Shown: positions 1 to 11,868, counted from the stretch's first letter. The stretch is DNA of 64,000 bases from Trema orientale (GCA_002914845.1 JXTC01000190.1:323455-387454); one strand, 5' to 3'. Notes: generated from the sequence alone by a model not told the origin. Program-made: numbers and translations.

Positions 1-286
1 AAACGGGTAAGTAACCCGAATTAAGATACTATTCACGCATCCTTGAGCTGGTCCTTTTCTAGAGCCTTTTCTAGATTATTCTAAAGCTTGAATCATGAAA
101 ATCCAATCTTGTGGATCATGTATAATATCATCCTTGGGCCTCCAAAAATTTATCTCAGTCCAAATGCTTTGAATCAGCCCATTAAAAGACTCCTTGAACC
201 TTTTAGCTCGAAGTCTTGTAACCGGTCCAATTGGAACTTGAATTGAATCCGCATTCTATGTTTTCATGCGTGCCATGTTCTCATCA
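1..286 (-). repeat. 3' LTR of the Ty3 element, partial
   Basis: This segment matches 3988-4273 colinearly. On the minus strand the LTR begins TGATGAG directly after the purine tract. It holds the last codons of the Pol frame, which stops at 256-258 with TAG where the 5' LTR copy has TGG. The remaining LTR sequence lies before base 1. Confidence 0.93.
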
Positions 287-2509
287 TTCCCCTCCTCTTG
301 AAAAGGATTTGTCCTCAAATCTTCACCTCGTTTATATTGAATGACGTATGGAAACGTCTCAAAGAATTTCACCCATCGTACATGCCTCTTATTCACGAAC
401 GTCCGGTAAAAACTCACAAGTCTATGAAAACTTCGCATATGACTTACGCTCGCTGGACTTGGCCATTCTTGGATAGCACGAATCTTTTCTTTATCAACCT
501 TTGTCTCATTGGGATTACTCCTATAGGCTGGTCGGTTTGGAATAATGGCACCGTGCACAAAGTCAATTTGATACTCAATCCCTCGGACTGGTGGTAATTT
601 ACTAGGAATTTCCTTGGGAAAAATATCATCAAATTCCTGCAAAAAAGAAACAACAAAACTAGGCAAAGCAAGGTCAAGTTTATTAGTGTTTAAGAATGCC
701 TCCTTGTACAAGAGTACAATCATCGGCTGGTTCAAAAACATCGCTCTCTTAATCTCTTTGGCTTTTGCATAAAAATTCATTTGTTTTCTCTCTTTTTTTC
801 TCTTAATGGCCGAATCTATTATTGCCTTTTCTCTCTTTTTTTCTTCAGCCTCTCTCTCTTTTTCACTCTTTCTTTTTTGATCACTCTCCTTTTGTAACCT
901 CACTTGATCTTCATGAACTTCTTTTGGTGTCAAAGGTACAAGAGTGATTGGTTGCTGATTAAGTACAAATGAGTACTTGTTGGTGAAGCCATCATGTTTG
1001 ACACGCCTATCAAATTTCCATGGTCGACCTAGTAACAAGTGCCCTGCTTGCATCGGAACTACATCGCACAAAACTTCATCTTCATATTTTCCGATACGAA
1101 AAGAAACTAACACTTGTTTATTCACCTTCACTTCACCACTATCGTTTAGCCATTGTAACTTGTAAGGTCGGGGATGCTTCATAGTTGGCAACCCTAATTT
1201 CTCCACCATGGTAGTGCTAGCAACATTAGTACAACTACCACCATCAATAATCACACTACATACCTTGTTTTGAACGTGGCATCTAGTATGAAAGATATTT
1301 TCTCGTTGCACCTCTTCATCGTCTTTGGCTTGCGCACTTAGAGCTCTCCTTGCCACCAACAAATCACCTTGGGCAGGGTATTCCTCTTCATCAGCATCCT
1401 CCAATGGTGGTATAGGATCGGTGTCATCTTCATCTTCAGTTTCAATCTCACCGTCATCTCGCAACACCATAACTCTCTTGTTCGGACATTGGCTAGCTAT
1501 GTGACCCCTACCTTGGCATTTAAAGCACTTGATATCACGATTCCTTGAAGTAGAAGAATCAGATTTACCTTGATTTCCATGGCTGGTCACCTCTTGCTTT
1601 TGCTCAGTTTTTGGCTTCGCCGTTGGTTGCCTCTCATCTTTCTTCCATTGATTCGATTTCCAAGCGGATGTACTTGGATTTTGGCTTGGACGTATGTTAC
1701 TGCCCCTCCTCTTAAGTTGGTTCTCAATTTTTATTGCCATGTGTACCATATCCTCCAACTCCACGTAATGTTGCAGTTCCACCACATTAGCAATTTCACG
1801 ATTCAAACCAACCAAGAATCTGGACATTGTAGCCTCCCGGTCCTCCTCTACATTCGCTCGAATCATGGCAACCTCCATCTCCTTATAATATTCCTCTACA
1901 CTCCGGTTGCCTTGTCTAAGACTTTGCAACTTGTTATACAACTCCCGGTAGTAGTAGCTTGGAACAAACCTCTTTCTCATTACTGTTTTCATCTCTTCCC
2001 ACGTCTCTACTGGACGCTCTCTATTTCTTCTCCTATTCATTACTAACTGATCCCACCATACAATTGCATAATCGGAAAAATCAATGGCAGCTAACTTTAC
2101 CTTCTTATTCTCAGAGTAGTTGTGGCAATCGAATACCAATTCTACCTTCTTCTCCCACTCAAGGTAAGCTTCTGGATCGTTCTTGCCTTGGAACGACGGA
2201 ATCTTCATCTTAATGCTACCCAAAGAATTATCTTCCCGATTCCTAGCTCCTCTGAACTGCCCACCATTTCTCCTATTGCCAACAATGGAATCCCTATCAT
2301 CTTCATTACCAAAAGTGTCTCCATAATACTCTTCATCTTCAACCCTCTTCTACCCTATCCAACCTTTCATGTATTTGTTCTAATTCTGCCCTTATCATCC
2401 GCCTCATCTCTCCCATTAATGCTTGAACTTGTAAATTCGGAAAAGCTTGTTGTTGAACCTCTTCGTTTGTAAATTCGGAAAAGCATCTTTTCTCTTGATT
2501 TTTAGACAT
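256..2509 (-). pseudogene. Ty3 gag-pol polyprotein, frameshifted and with internal deletions
   Basis: The likely Gag start is the ATG at 2507-2509. The first ~55 codons contain a short acidic/coiled region, then one lost base near 2340 breaks the frame. The continuing frame, from about 2334 to the stop at 256, is open for more than 650 codons. In order it shows a retrotransposon Gag domain (motif WWDQL near 2055), a CCHC zinc knuckle (CFKCQGRGHIASQC, about 1490-1530), an aspartic protease (IDGGSCTN near 1235) and the N-terminal edge of reverse transcriptase (near 600). It then jumps directly to the thumb/RNase H transition (IQEWPSPASVSHMRSF, near 440). A short RNase H-like piece (WVKFFETFPYVI, near 345) and the extreme C-terminus follow. 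The catalytic YxDD region and integrase are absent. All jumps keep the frame. It is not a functional autonomous Pol. Confidence 0.9.
287..298 (-). other. Polypurine tract of the Ty3 element
   Basis: On the minus strand the bases immediately before the 3' LTR are AGAGGAGGGGAA, a pure purine run abutting the LTR start TGATGAG. This is the expected plus-strand priming site, and it fixes the LTR boundary. The run is also translated as part of the Pol tail (QEEGND). Confidence 0.85.
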
Positions 2510-3416
2510 GATTGAAATCTGCAAAACAAGGTTAGAATAATATGAAAAAGGACCTCACCACACTTTCTCACGTGTTTCACTCAGTAATGATTCACTCAAT
2601 TTCACTCGTATTTCACACAAATATCAGATTGGCTTTTACCCTCTTATATGCTCACCTCTCTTGTCTTTTTCTGCTCGTAATTCCTCTATAGGTTCTTATC
2701 AAACTAATTCAAACAACTAGCAGAATTTCTTTGCAACAATCCACACCAAAACTTACCAACCAAATTAGGATTTAATATAGCAATCTAGAATAATAGTGTT
2801 AGGAAGTTGACAATTAAAGAAAAAGAAAACCCTAGGTTCAAAGTCGTAAGCAAAACTTTGAAGGACTACACGAAACAAAGAAACAAGAGAAAAACGCGCA
2901 CGAAACTTCGAAGGCTTAGAAAGTGATAAAAATGATGGATTTTGGGCTCGAAAACTGGGGGAATAGAACATAGTCCATTCAAGGTCGTAGAGCTCGGAAT
3001 AAGCTTCGTTTGGTATATAATACGCGTCGTTTCGATAACCGGATGAAAAGTTACGACCGTTTTACTGAAGCACACTCAAAAACCTCTAATTTGACTAGAA
3101 ATTACTTGATTCTTCTCTTCTCTTCTTCTTTTTTTTTTTTTTTTTTTTGATTTCGGGATTCTCTCTCTCTTTTTTTTTTAATAATTGAGAACCCAAATAA
3201 TAATTAAAAACACAAAGGCTAACTAAAAGACACAAGGAACAGATTTCGGATTCAATGCAATCAAGGAAGAATTTGAATTTCGCTACGACAAGAACACGCT
3301 GTTCCCCTTTTTTTTTTTTTTTTTTACGATTTAAATGAAACAAAGAAGAAAGAATAAGAGCTGGTATGACTAAGAGAAAAGAAATAAAGGATAGAATAAA
3401 CCTGAGACTAGAATCT

Positions 3417-3429
3417 GGCTCTGATACCA
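3417..3429 (-). other. Primer binding site, initiator-tRNA-Met type
   Basis: On the minus strand TGGTATCAGAGCC starts two bases after the LTR end (TATCA). This is complementary to the 3' end of plant initiator methionine tRNA and sets the orientation of the element. Confidence 0.9.
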
Positions 3430-3431
3430 AA

Positions 3432-4273
3432 TGATACGAACCTCGCCAACTTGTGACGAAACCCGAAAACAAGGATAATGCCTAGGACCGTTCTACAATC
3501 AGATTTGGATGGAAAACCTCGACCCAACACCTATAAAGAGATGTGAACCTTGGTATAAGGGAAGACGCCACAATCAAGGATGGAAAACTCGATTGATAAG
3601 TCAGGGGATGAACGCCACAGAGAAATCTGATAAGTTCGAATAAGTTCTCAAAGAACCAAAGAGAAATTGCTCTCAATTTTTGATGAATTGTAATCTTCTA
3701 TTATTTCATTAAGCTAATGGCTATTTATATACAAAGGAAGCACGAAATTTGGCTGCTAGAAACACCTAAGAAGCTTCCCAAAACAAGAAAAGGAAACTAA
3801 AATAACCTAATTCAATTCTGAAAATTGATTTCCTACAGTTACCCTAAAACGCACCTAACTCTCAATAAAAATAGAAAGTATCCAGATTAGCATGCAAGCC
3901 TTACAACTCAGAAATAAAACTTATAATAAATAAATAAGAAAGGTAATTTAGCTAAACTTCAGCCAACCATTCTCTTTGATGAATCAGAAACGGGTAAGTA
4001 ACCCGAATTAAGATACTATTCACGCATCCTTGAGCTGGTCCTTTTCTAGAGCCTTTTCTAGATTATTCTAAAGCTTGAATCATGGAAATCCAATCTTGTG
4101 GACCATGTATAATATCATCCTTGGGCCTCCAAGAATTTATCTCAGTCCAAATGCTTTGAATCGGCCCATTAAAAGACTCCTTGAACCTTTTAGCTCGAAC
4201 TCTTATAACCGGTCCAATTGGAACTTGAATTGAATCCGCATTCCATGTTTTCATGCGTGCCATATTCTCATCA
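3432..4273 (-). repeat. 5' LTR of the Ty3 element (842 bp)
   Basis: The LTR runs on the minus strand from TGATGAG to TATCA. Its first ~210 bases keep an open frame (4063-4263, 66 codons) that continues the Pol C-terminus. Near 4150-4200 the frame encodes the motif VRAKRFKESFNGPIQSIW, which resembles the basic tail seen at the end of many plant Ty3 polyproteins. Transcription signals were not resolved by eye. Confidence 0.9.
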
Positions 4274-5410
4274 CTACCAGATGTGAAATTAGTAGACCCT
4301 GAGAAAATTTAGATTAAATGATATGCTCCAAAAGCTATACGGGGTGAGTATAAAACAAATGTTAACAAAAGAAAACAAGTGGTGATTTTTGTCAAAGACA
4401 TTATTTTATCATGAATGGAATGAGTACGAATTGCATTCAATGTCGTAGCACATTATTTTATCATGAAGGGAATGAGTAAGAATTGCATTCAATGTCATAG
4501 CACTATATTAAGCTCATTGGTTTTTAGGATTTAGGTATTCCTATTCCTTTCACGATGCTTCTATTTTTCGTTAGCTTCAAATTGAAGAGTTTCTCCCTCG
4601 AGCTCCTAGTATTTCTCTAGTCTACTGGTTTTTTCTTTCTTCAGGTTGGGTAAAACCGAATATAAATGGTTCCCTTTTGGAGTTCCAAATACAGCTTCTT
4701 GTGGAAGGGTTTTTCACTCATATAGGGGTTTTGTTAAGGGTTGCGTGATGCCCTAATTTTGTAAATTGGTATGAAAATACGATTTCGTGTATGTTTGTAT
4801 GAATACGGGATTTATATGATAATAATCAATATATTTTGTTGACTTAATAAATTACTATGAGTGATCTTTCATTTTATTTCAAGAATAAAATATTCCTGAC
4901 ACATTACTGAATCAAGTCTATGGAGCTTTATTTTTCTTATTATTATTGATTTTGGTTGAATCGATTAATGTGCTTGTACTTTGAATTAAGTTTTAAACTT
5001 ATTTGATAATTTTCTATTTAGAATATGCTTTTGTTGTATATAAATTAAGTAGTATATTTTGAAATGGGTAAAAAAAAATAATTAATATAGAAGTTGTAAT
5101 AGTTTTAATTATGGTTAAACTTTTCAATTAATGAGCCTATGCACAATTTTTTTTTTAAAAAAGAAGCCCAATGATCCATTATAAGTAATGGCAAACTTTT
5201 AAATAATTAGAAGGATATTAAAAACAAAAAAATAAAAACAAAAACAAAAGCATGCATTGTTTGCCCAAAAAGTTAGACTCAGAGTTTTTTCTCATCTTTT
5301 TCATGCTTTCTTTATGCCGCCCCTCAATCTCCTCTCTCCACTCATCATCTCCATTACATAAGGCTTGTATCTCTTTCTCTTCCTCTCCTTCTTCTTCTCC
5401 TAACTCAGAA

Positions 5411-5454
<44 letters not shown>

Positions 5455-5792
5455 GAAAAAGTGATACAAAATTCGTATCCAGGAAAAAGGCTCTAGAAAA
5501 ATATCAATCTTCTTCAAATCTTGAGTTTGTGATGCAATTTAAGAGTCTAAGTACTATAGCAACCAAGGTAAGATCTCTAGCTATATTTTAATCCTCAAAA
5601 TTATGATTTTTGAGATTCATTTGGTTAGTGTTTGTTGTATGACGAATTTGATTTTTTTTCTAGTTAGTTTCAATGAGTTACAAGTATACCTTGAGTAATT
5701 TTGGTTTCTCTTGACTATATAAGCTTATGAATCTTTATGTTTCTGGTTTTATTATTTATGTCCTCAAAAATCAGATTTATATAGAACTTATA
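4274..5792. other. Gene-free AT-rich spacer with possible non-coding leader exon
   Basis: A 52-bp unit is tandemly duplicated at about 4398-4501. A (CT)n tract of about 40 bp lies at 5413-5452. About 120 bases after it, near 5570, a good donor-like site (CAAG|GTAAGAT) occurs. The combination resembles a plant 5' leader exon, but no open reading frame or partner exon was recognised. No protein-coding gene is supported. Confidence 0.5.
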
Positions 5793-6379
5793 GGTCATGT
5801 TTGATACACTGTATAAGGACTCTGTATTGTATTAGTTAAATATAATATTATGTCTAGTTGTACTTTTATATTATGTTATTTAATACGACATCAAAGTTTA
5901 ATACAATAGGGAAAGCATTATTAAATACGAAGAAAAAAAAAAGGTCTATATTGCACTGTATTATAACATTTACTCCTATCATTTTCTCTGTCATTAATTT
6001 GTCTCTCATCATTTTCTCTTTCTCTATTTTATCTCTCATCCCTTTCTCTCCCTTTCCTTTCTCTCACATTACTTTATCCTTTTTAAAGTAGTTATTTTTT
6101 AAATATTTTTAAAATTGATTTTTTCCAAAAATTGAAATTACAAAGTGGTATTTTTGAAAAATAACTTTTTGAAAAATGGTATTTTAGAAGTAATATTTTT
6201 CAAAATGGTATTTTTCTAAATGAACTTTCAAAAGGTGGTATTTTTCCAAAATTAATTTTTAATGCAACGTCTTAATACAATGCAAAATCAAATATATTAT
6301 TGTAATAGAATAATACAATATAATACCACGCAAAATAATATATCACAATACAATATAATACGACGTACCAAACATGACC
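5793..6379. mobile_element. MITE-like element with terminal inverted repeats (587 bp)
   Basis: The left end GGTCATGTTTGATAC and the right end GTACCAAACATGACC are inverted repeats with one mismatch. Both flanks read TA, so a TA dinucleotide target site is possible, which would suggest a Tc1/mariner-type origin. The interior is AT-rich with short repeats of a GGTATTTTT motif near 6140-6250 and encodes nothing. The superfamily is uncertain. Confidence 0.7.
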
Positions 6380-8684
6380 TATTGCGAAAAGCTGGACTTA
6401 AACACGCAAGTTTCACGTTGTTGTTTTCTTAGCATTGAGTAAATGATAAATGTTTACATGAGTTAATAGTTAGTTAAATATGAGTTTCTAGTATATTACT
6501 CTATGTTCTTTAATCTTTTTAAGATAGCTAAGATTACCTAAAACCAAGTGGTATGTGATTTACAACGAATTTTGAAATTTGCTTTATTGCTTCTTAAACT
6601 GTTTTGGTACTTTTAAAGGGAACAATTTGTATACGAATTATTAAAATTTTTTTTTATAAACTACTTTAAGAGCGCAAACTAAAATTTTTAAGAGTCATGT
6701 AGAACTTTGAATCACTTAAAAATCATATTTATAGATGAAGATATGAATTTTTCAAGTTGTTAGTCAAAATTGTCAGTTTTTACCAGAGATAGATTTTTGG
6801 TCTTAATTACTGGCCACTTTATGACCTCAAACTAATTTTTAAATATATCATATTATATCTCTAAAGATAGCGTTTCGATTCTAGTTTCATATGCCACTGG
6901 TTTCATAATTTTCTCAGCTCTTTAGAATAAATTATGAATTTTATACTATACTATATTTGGTCTAGAAAATGTTGAATACCTTGAATCTGAGAATAAAAGA
7001 TAGTATAGGTTTAAAAGTATATTTAATTTTGGCTCTTGTTAATGATTAGGTGGTGTGTTTAATAACTTGAAAAAGATCCAAATTTAAAAGAAAGATCCAA
7101 TTTGATTCTTTAAGGTCTTGAGATAGTTGAAAACTTTTAATTGACATGCTAGACTCATAATTTCAAAATAGTATGCTTGAGTTTTTGATTAAAACTGATG
7201 GACTGATTGCATTTTTTTAATTTAAGTGATTATGGTAATCTAATTAAATCATTTACTGTAAATAAAGTCATAATCGGATCTGAGAATGTTAGTAATTGAG
7301 TTTTTTCATTAGCAAGTATATATACTTGTTTGAGTTTTATTGTCTCTTAATTAGGTTTATGTTTCTTAATAGAGAAACTTGTCAAGATAGAAATATCTTA
7401 GTATCTTACGCTCTATTTTGACTCAGGAATATATGTCTATGTTATTTTTTCGCTATGTAGATTAGTGGATCCCTCAAGTAGGAACTTGTGAGATCTTAGA
7501 GATGTTTGTGCCAGTATAAATTTTTTTTCGGCATATTTGGTAAGTAAAGACATCACTATAATATAGGAATGCATGAGTTGTTAAATGGTATATATACTTT
7601 TTCCTTGAATCCTATATAGTTGGTAGTTGATTCCTTCATATGCTTCGTTGACATGATGTCAAGAATTATATTTTTATGGATAATACTTTTTTATATTACA
7701 ATTACATTATGAGTTTTTTATGAATAAGTATACTTATAAATTGCTAAGCTATGGATATTGACATTGGCACATGTTAATTTCACATTATGTTTGGCCATAT
7801 ATACATGCTTATTGATATATTAAGATTCTTGCTACAAATATTTGTATGAATTGCATTAGCATGGCATGTAGAGTAGGATAGTACTGTAGGTCCATTATGG
7901 AACTGGTGTTTTATGATACCTTTTTTCGCTCTAATTATTCTCAAGAAAATTTTATAATGAGAATAAATATGATATTGTAGTATAAAATCATCGACCCTCG
8001 GCCAAGGCAACAGTAGAGTGGCTATGCAAGTCCTAGGTAGGCAAGCACGAATACCATATATTGATATGATGAAATGCAAGTACGAATATGATATGTTGAT
8101 ATGACGAAATACAATGATACGATGTACATTATGTTAAGCCAGCAGCAATACCTTCAGGATCCTAGAAATTATATTGCACATGCATCATTGTATGAGTTTG
8201 CCATTATTACGATGTATGATTAATAATTATACTTTACGTTGAATACTTCTCGTGTATATATGTTATGATGCATTGCACTTAAACTTACAAGCTGTCTTTG
8301 CTTACTGAGCTTCTAAGCTCACTCTTTACCTTATGTTGTAGGTAAACAAATTATATTCGACGATGACTATGGTTGAGTCAAAGAGTATATCTACTCATGC
8401 CAAGTATTGTACATATGGGCCCGACTTATGAACGGTTAACTTAGGGTTTAAATCGGTTTCATATATTATCTTTATTTAAGTTCTGCATTATGTCTTATTA
8501 TCTTGAACAATGGTTTGTATTAACTTATTGTTTGACCGCAACAATTATAATTTGTAGTTTTAGGTTTTAATTTTATCGTATTTATTTTTCTGCTAATAAA
8601 AGTATCATCGCGTGCTCCCCATTAGTTAAGACGAGTCCAAATCCGCTGAGCTGTCTTATACGTACGTACCTAGCGTGGGGACAT
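6380..8684. other. Gene-free AT-rich spacer
   Basis: No coding exon was recognised in this 2.3-kb stretch. Near 8307-8322 the palindrome TGAGCTTCTAAGCTCA occurs, followed by a pyrimidine-rich tract and an acceptor-like TTGTAG near 8340. This could be the end of a non-coding transcript or of a dispersed repeat. Otherwise it holds only AT-rich sequence. Confidence 0.45.
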
Positions 8685-8990
8685 GGCAGGTTCTTTTAGT
8701 TCCTTCCTTGGAGATCATTGTGCGTTTGAAGCTGAACTTTTTGCTACAATCATCTCTGTTGATTATGTTTAGAAGTTCGTGTGGAATGCTTTTCGGTTGC
8801 AAAGTGACTCTATTTTTGTAGTCAACTCAATCAATTCTAAGTCTTTGGAAATTCCCTGGAGATTAAAAGCTTTGTGGTTTAGGATGCTTTCTCAAATTAG
8901 GAGTATGTCTTTCTTTTGTTTAGAGAAGCGAATTGTTGTGCCGACAAAATTAGCCTTTTCTGTCATTTTTATAGGGATAAAATTTGGAGG
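8685..8990 (+). pseudogene. Degenerate LINE-type RNase H remnant
   Basis: Conceptual translation gives FEAELFATI, then a stop, then SDSIFVVNSI. After a frameshift comes a NCCADKIS motif matching the GN.VAD.LA signature that ends plant LINE RNase H domains. The order and spacing fit the C-terminal RNase H of a plant L1-like retrotransposon. Only about 100 codons are recognisable and both a stop and a frame change interrupt them. It is a dead fragment. A copied domain from a cellular RNase H-like gene is a less likely alternative. Confidence 0.6.
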
Positions 8991-8993
8991 TTT

Positions 8994-9285
8994 TTTGGGG
9001 CTTATAGAAATGTGACCAAAATTTGGGCTCAATTTTAGTAAATGTCCATTTATCAAATGTTATAGCAAAATGTCCGGTATATATGCTTATATACCAAGTA
9101 TAAAATTTTATATACCAAGTATAAAAAATTATATACCCAGTATATTTCAATACAGTAACTAAAATTGGTAGATACACATATCTACCAAGTGTAAATATAT
9201 ATATATTTGGACATTTAGCTATAAAATTTTAAAAGTGAACATCTACTTAATCAAATTTAAAATTTTGGTCATCCACCTAAATTTT
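8994..9285. repeat. Dispersed repeat family A, copy 1
   Basis: This ~290-bp segment starts with GGGGCTTATAGAAAT and contains several TATACCAAGTATAAAA-like motifs. It is repeated in the same orientation at 59214-59502. Shorter relatives occur at 55497-56110 (inverted, interrupted) and 60355-60530. There is no coding potential. Its element class is unknown. Confidence 0.85.
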
Positions 9286-11271
9286 TCTAGTTTTTTTACC
9301 CCCTATTTCTTGTTCATTTTCTTAACAGGGATGTTTTAGGGCTTCCCTTTTATAGATTCGAATGATTGTTGTTAGTTGATAGATTCGAATGATTGTTGTT
9401 AGTTGTCGTTTTCCCTCTTGCTTTGTTTATGTTTTTTCATTCTTTTGAATAAAATTATCTTCCTTATTTGAGGAGTGTTTCATTCAAAAAAAAATGTCAT
9501 ATCACTATAAATAGTGCGTTATGTTTGGTTGAGTTCCAAGAAAATTATGTTTTAGAGTTTTATACGAAGGTGGTAAATAATAGCTAATATCCGAACCGCA
9601 AGTTGGAATTTTTTATTTTTTACTTTTAATTTTTTTTTTTTTTGAAAGTATGTCTTTTCAGCAAAGTAAAGGTTAAGGGTCACTAACTTTTTTTTTAGTA
9701 GTATATATTTTAAAATTCCAAGTTTGGTTGGTTCATTACCATTTGTGGAGGTCGTATCTCATCATCACCTTATAACAACGTTAATGATTAACTAAATTAT
9801 ACGTTTGAACGAAGATCTCAAATAAAAAGATAAAAAAGTATCTAGGAGCGGATTACTTCACCGTCCTTAGTAAGTCTTTATTAGAGCTTATTTGGCATGG
9901 TTTTCAAAAAAATTTTACGACCTAAAAATTACTTTAAAAAGTATTTGAATGGAAAATCTTGTTATATTTTAAAAATTAAAGAAGTATGGACTCATTATCT
10001 TTTTTAAGAAGATCTTCAAAAAATTTTATTTTAAGAAGTAAAAATTATGTCAAACATGCCTTTAGTTTAAGACGATGTAAATTTAATAAAACAAAGATCA
10101 CGTTTGAACTTAGATAAGTTATTTACTTGCTTTGACTAATTTGCTAAGTGATAGGTTCTTATTATTATCATCATTATTTTAACAGTTCTTTATGTAAAAC
10201 ACTATTATAGAACAGTCTGCACCAGACTACTGTTCCTTGGTTCGCTTAACAGTCCAACTTCTTGTATAGACAGTTGCATTACTCATTCACTCTTAAAAAA
10301 GGATGGTCCTCCCATCCACCAAAAAAAAAAAAAAAAAGTCCGGATAACTTAAATCATTACAAAATCGTGCATCTAGAAATGGAAAAGACTAAGGATTCTT
10401 GTTTTGTGACAGACTCTCTGTTCACCAAATTCTGGCTTATCAACTTCAGACTCAGGGCAAGTCCTGTGTACGGATCTTTCCTAGACTTTGGTGCTCCGTG
10501 CTCCACATTTTATGTAATTGTTGCTTATTATTAATCTTACAAATCCACGTGGACCCCTTCAAAATCCTGTTGATAAACGACAACAAAATTATTGTCTTTT
10601 GGCAGCACAAGCAAGTCTAGACAATTGGACCCCCGAGGGTCGTATGGCTGCTGGCGACTCCAGAGCGTTCTCCCAAATAAGACAGCATCTTACCCTAAAT
10701 AATTTGTGGTTTTTATGGATTCAGCACAAGTTTGATGCTTGCAAAACAAGCTATCAAGCCCAGGAATTCAAGCTTGAGCTATTGGTTCAGTCTGGTCCCT
10801 GAACTCGAGTCCAAGTAATTGACTAGTTAGGAAATATAACATAGAAAAGTCCTGGTTACACCTACATTTTATATCTACATTTTATACCTTTGCAAACAGA
10901 AATCACGGGGGCATAATATAAGTCACCATGATAATTCGTGTAAATATCATCACATTTCCAAGTATGTTAGTCTGCCAATCCAAAACAGACTCTCTAACAA
11001 GCAACAATCGGAATAGAAAGACTGGACAGTACAAACGTGGCTAAAGAGTACAAACGTTGACAATCACTGAGTGAAGGATGTGTTAATCCAACTCAATGGG
11101 ACATTTAACAAAAATTCTAATTGCATATTCTTATGTCAATCATAATTAGAGTTCATCTCCACCACATAACCCATCATACAAGGAAAGAAAAAGAAAAAAT
11201 ATTCCAGCCATCCACCAAGTATAAATGCAAAATATACATCACTAAATAAAAAGGATTCATAGATAGAATTT
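9286..11271. other. Spacer and downstream flank of the DREB2-like gene
   Basis: A 26-bp unit is tandemly duplicated near 9353-9405. The stretch 10380-10800 is less AT-rich and has short open frames, but I could not assign them to any family. Bases below 11272 form the 3' flank, and presumably the 3' UTR, of the minus-strand DREB2-like gene. No other feature was recognised. Confidence 0.4.
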
Positions 11272-11868
11272 TCATTCATTGCCCTTTTCCTTGTATACTT
11301 TACCATGATCAGTGACATCGGTGACATCTTCTTTCTTTACATTGGTGGAAAGAGGCTTCACCGCATCCTCCGCAGCACATACCTCTGAATGGTTTGATGT
11401 CCCAGAGGACTCGGAACCTGCAGGACTCGCCTCTGAACAAGAGCCAGATAGTGTAGCAACTGAAGCAGAGTCCTTTTGTAAGCTGGAAATCGCAACATTA
11501 GGAAAGTTAAGGCGAGCACCAGAACCATACATGGCCCTTGCAGCTTCATCATACGCAAGAGCAGCTTGAATGGCGGTTGGAAAAGTGCCTAGCCAAAGCC
11601 TACTACCCTTATTTGGTGCCCGAATTTCCGAAACCCACTTGCCCCATGTCCTCTGCCTCACCCCTCTGAAGTTACAACGGGAATTCTCAGGTCCTCCTTT
11701 ACCTTTCATACATCCTTTCTTTGACCCCTTGGCTGGGACTCTACCACTTGGTTTACCATCGCCATTCGACGAATCAAGGCTATCATTGTACTCTTTCCAC
11801 ATTGCCAGAGTCTCGGCAACGGATTGAGCTCCGTCCCGTCTAGACAGGGTTTTCTCCAACCTGGGCAT
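11272..11868 (-). CDS. DREB2-type AP2/ERF transcription factor, short form (198 aa)
   Basis: A nuclear DNA-binding factor of the DREB2 group; family members bind DRE/CRT promoter elements during drought and heat responses. The ATG at 11866-11868 is the first in-frame start in its exon, since an in-frame TGA lies 12 codons upstream. The N-terminal part carries [14 protein letters not shown] and [20 protein letters not shown], the conserved DREB2 blocks that include the basic nuclear signal. The AP2 domain spans residues 66-123. Val at domain position 14 is kept, but position 19, normally Glu in DREB proteins, is Ala (EIRAP, residue 84). After the domain only about 75 Ser- and acid-rich residues remain. 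DREB2A/2C proteins are usually about 330-350 residues, so most of the usual activation region is missing. It is closest to DREB2C/2A by eye. Whether the short form is native or truncated is unknown. Confidence 0.88.
   Translation of the reverse strand: MPRLEKTLSRRDGAQSVAETLAMWKEYNDSLDSSNGDGKPSGRVPAKGSKKGCMKGKGGPENSRCNFRGVRQRTWGKWVSEIRAPNKGSRLWLGTFPTAIQAALAYDEAARAMYGSGARLNFPNVAISSLQKDSASVATLSGSCSEASPAGSESSGTSNHSEVCAAEDAVKPLSTNVKKEDVTDVTDHGKVYKEKGNE

Larger units (their letters stand above)
1..4273 (-). mobile_element. Ty3/gypsy LTR retrotransposon, internally deleted, cut by window start
   Basis: The element reads right to left. Its 5' LTR lies at 3432-4273, the primer binding site at 3417-3429, a gag-pol frame follows, then a polypurine tract at 287-298 and a 3' LTR of which only 286 bases fall in the window. 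Bases 1-286 align to 3988-4273 without gaps and with about eight substitutions, so the insertion is fairly recent. The interior is only about 3.1 kb, whereas complete plant Ty3 elements usually have 4.5-6 kb; most of reverse transcriptase, RNase H and integrase is missing. The reading frame runs into the 3' LTR, a layout known from CRM-type chromoviruses. That lineage is an inference. The target-site duplication cannot be tested because the outer end of the 3' LTR is outside the window. Confidence 0.93.

Noticed and set aside
1570..2046. Plus-strand open frame of 158 codons in the Ty3 element
   Set aside because: It lies opposite the Gag domain on the minus strand and has no recognisable domain.
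4063..4263. Separate 66-codon minus-strand gene
   Set aside because: It is the LTR-encoded tail of the Ty3 Pol frame, not an independent gene; it is homologous to the segment at 1-258.
10262..10802. Possible small gene in overlapping plus-strand frames
   Set aside because: Three short frames overlap, none shows a known domain, and no convincing splice or start context was found.
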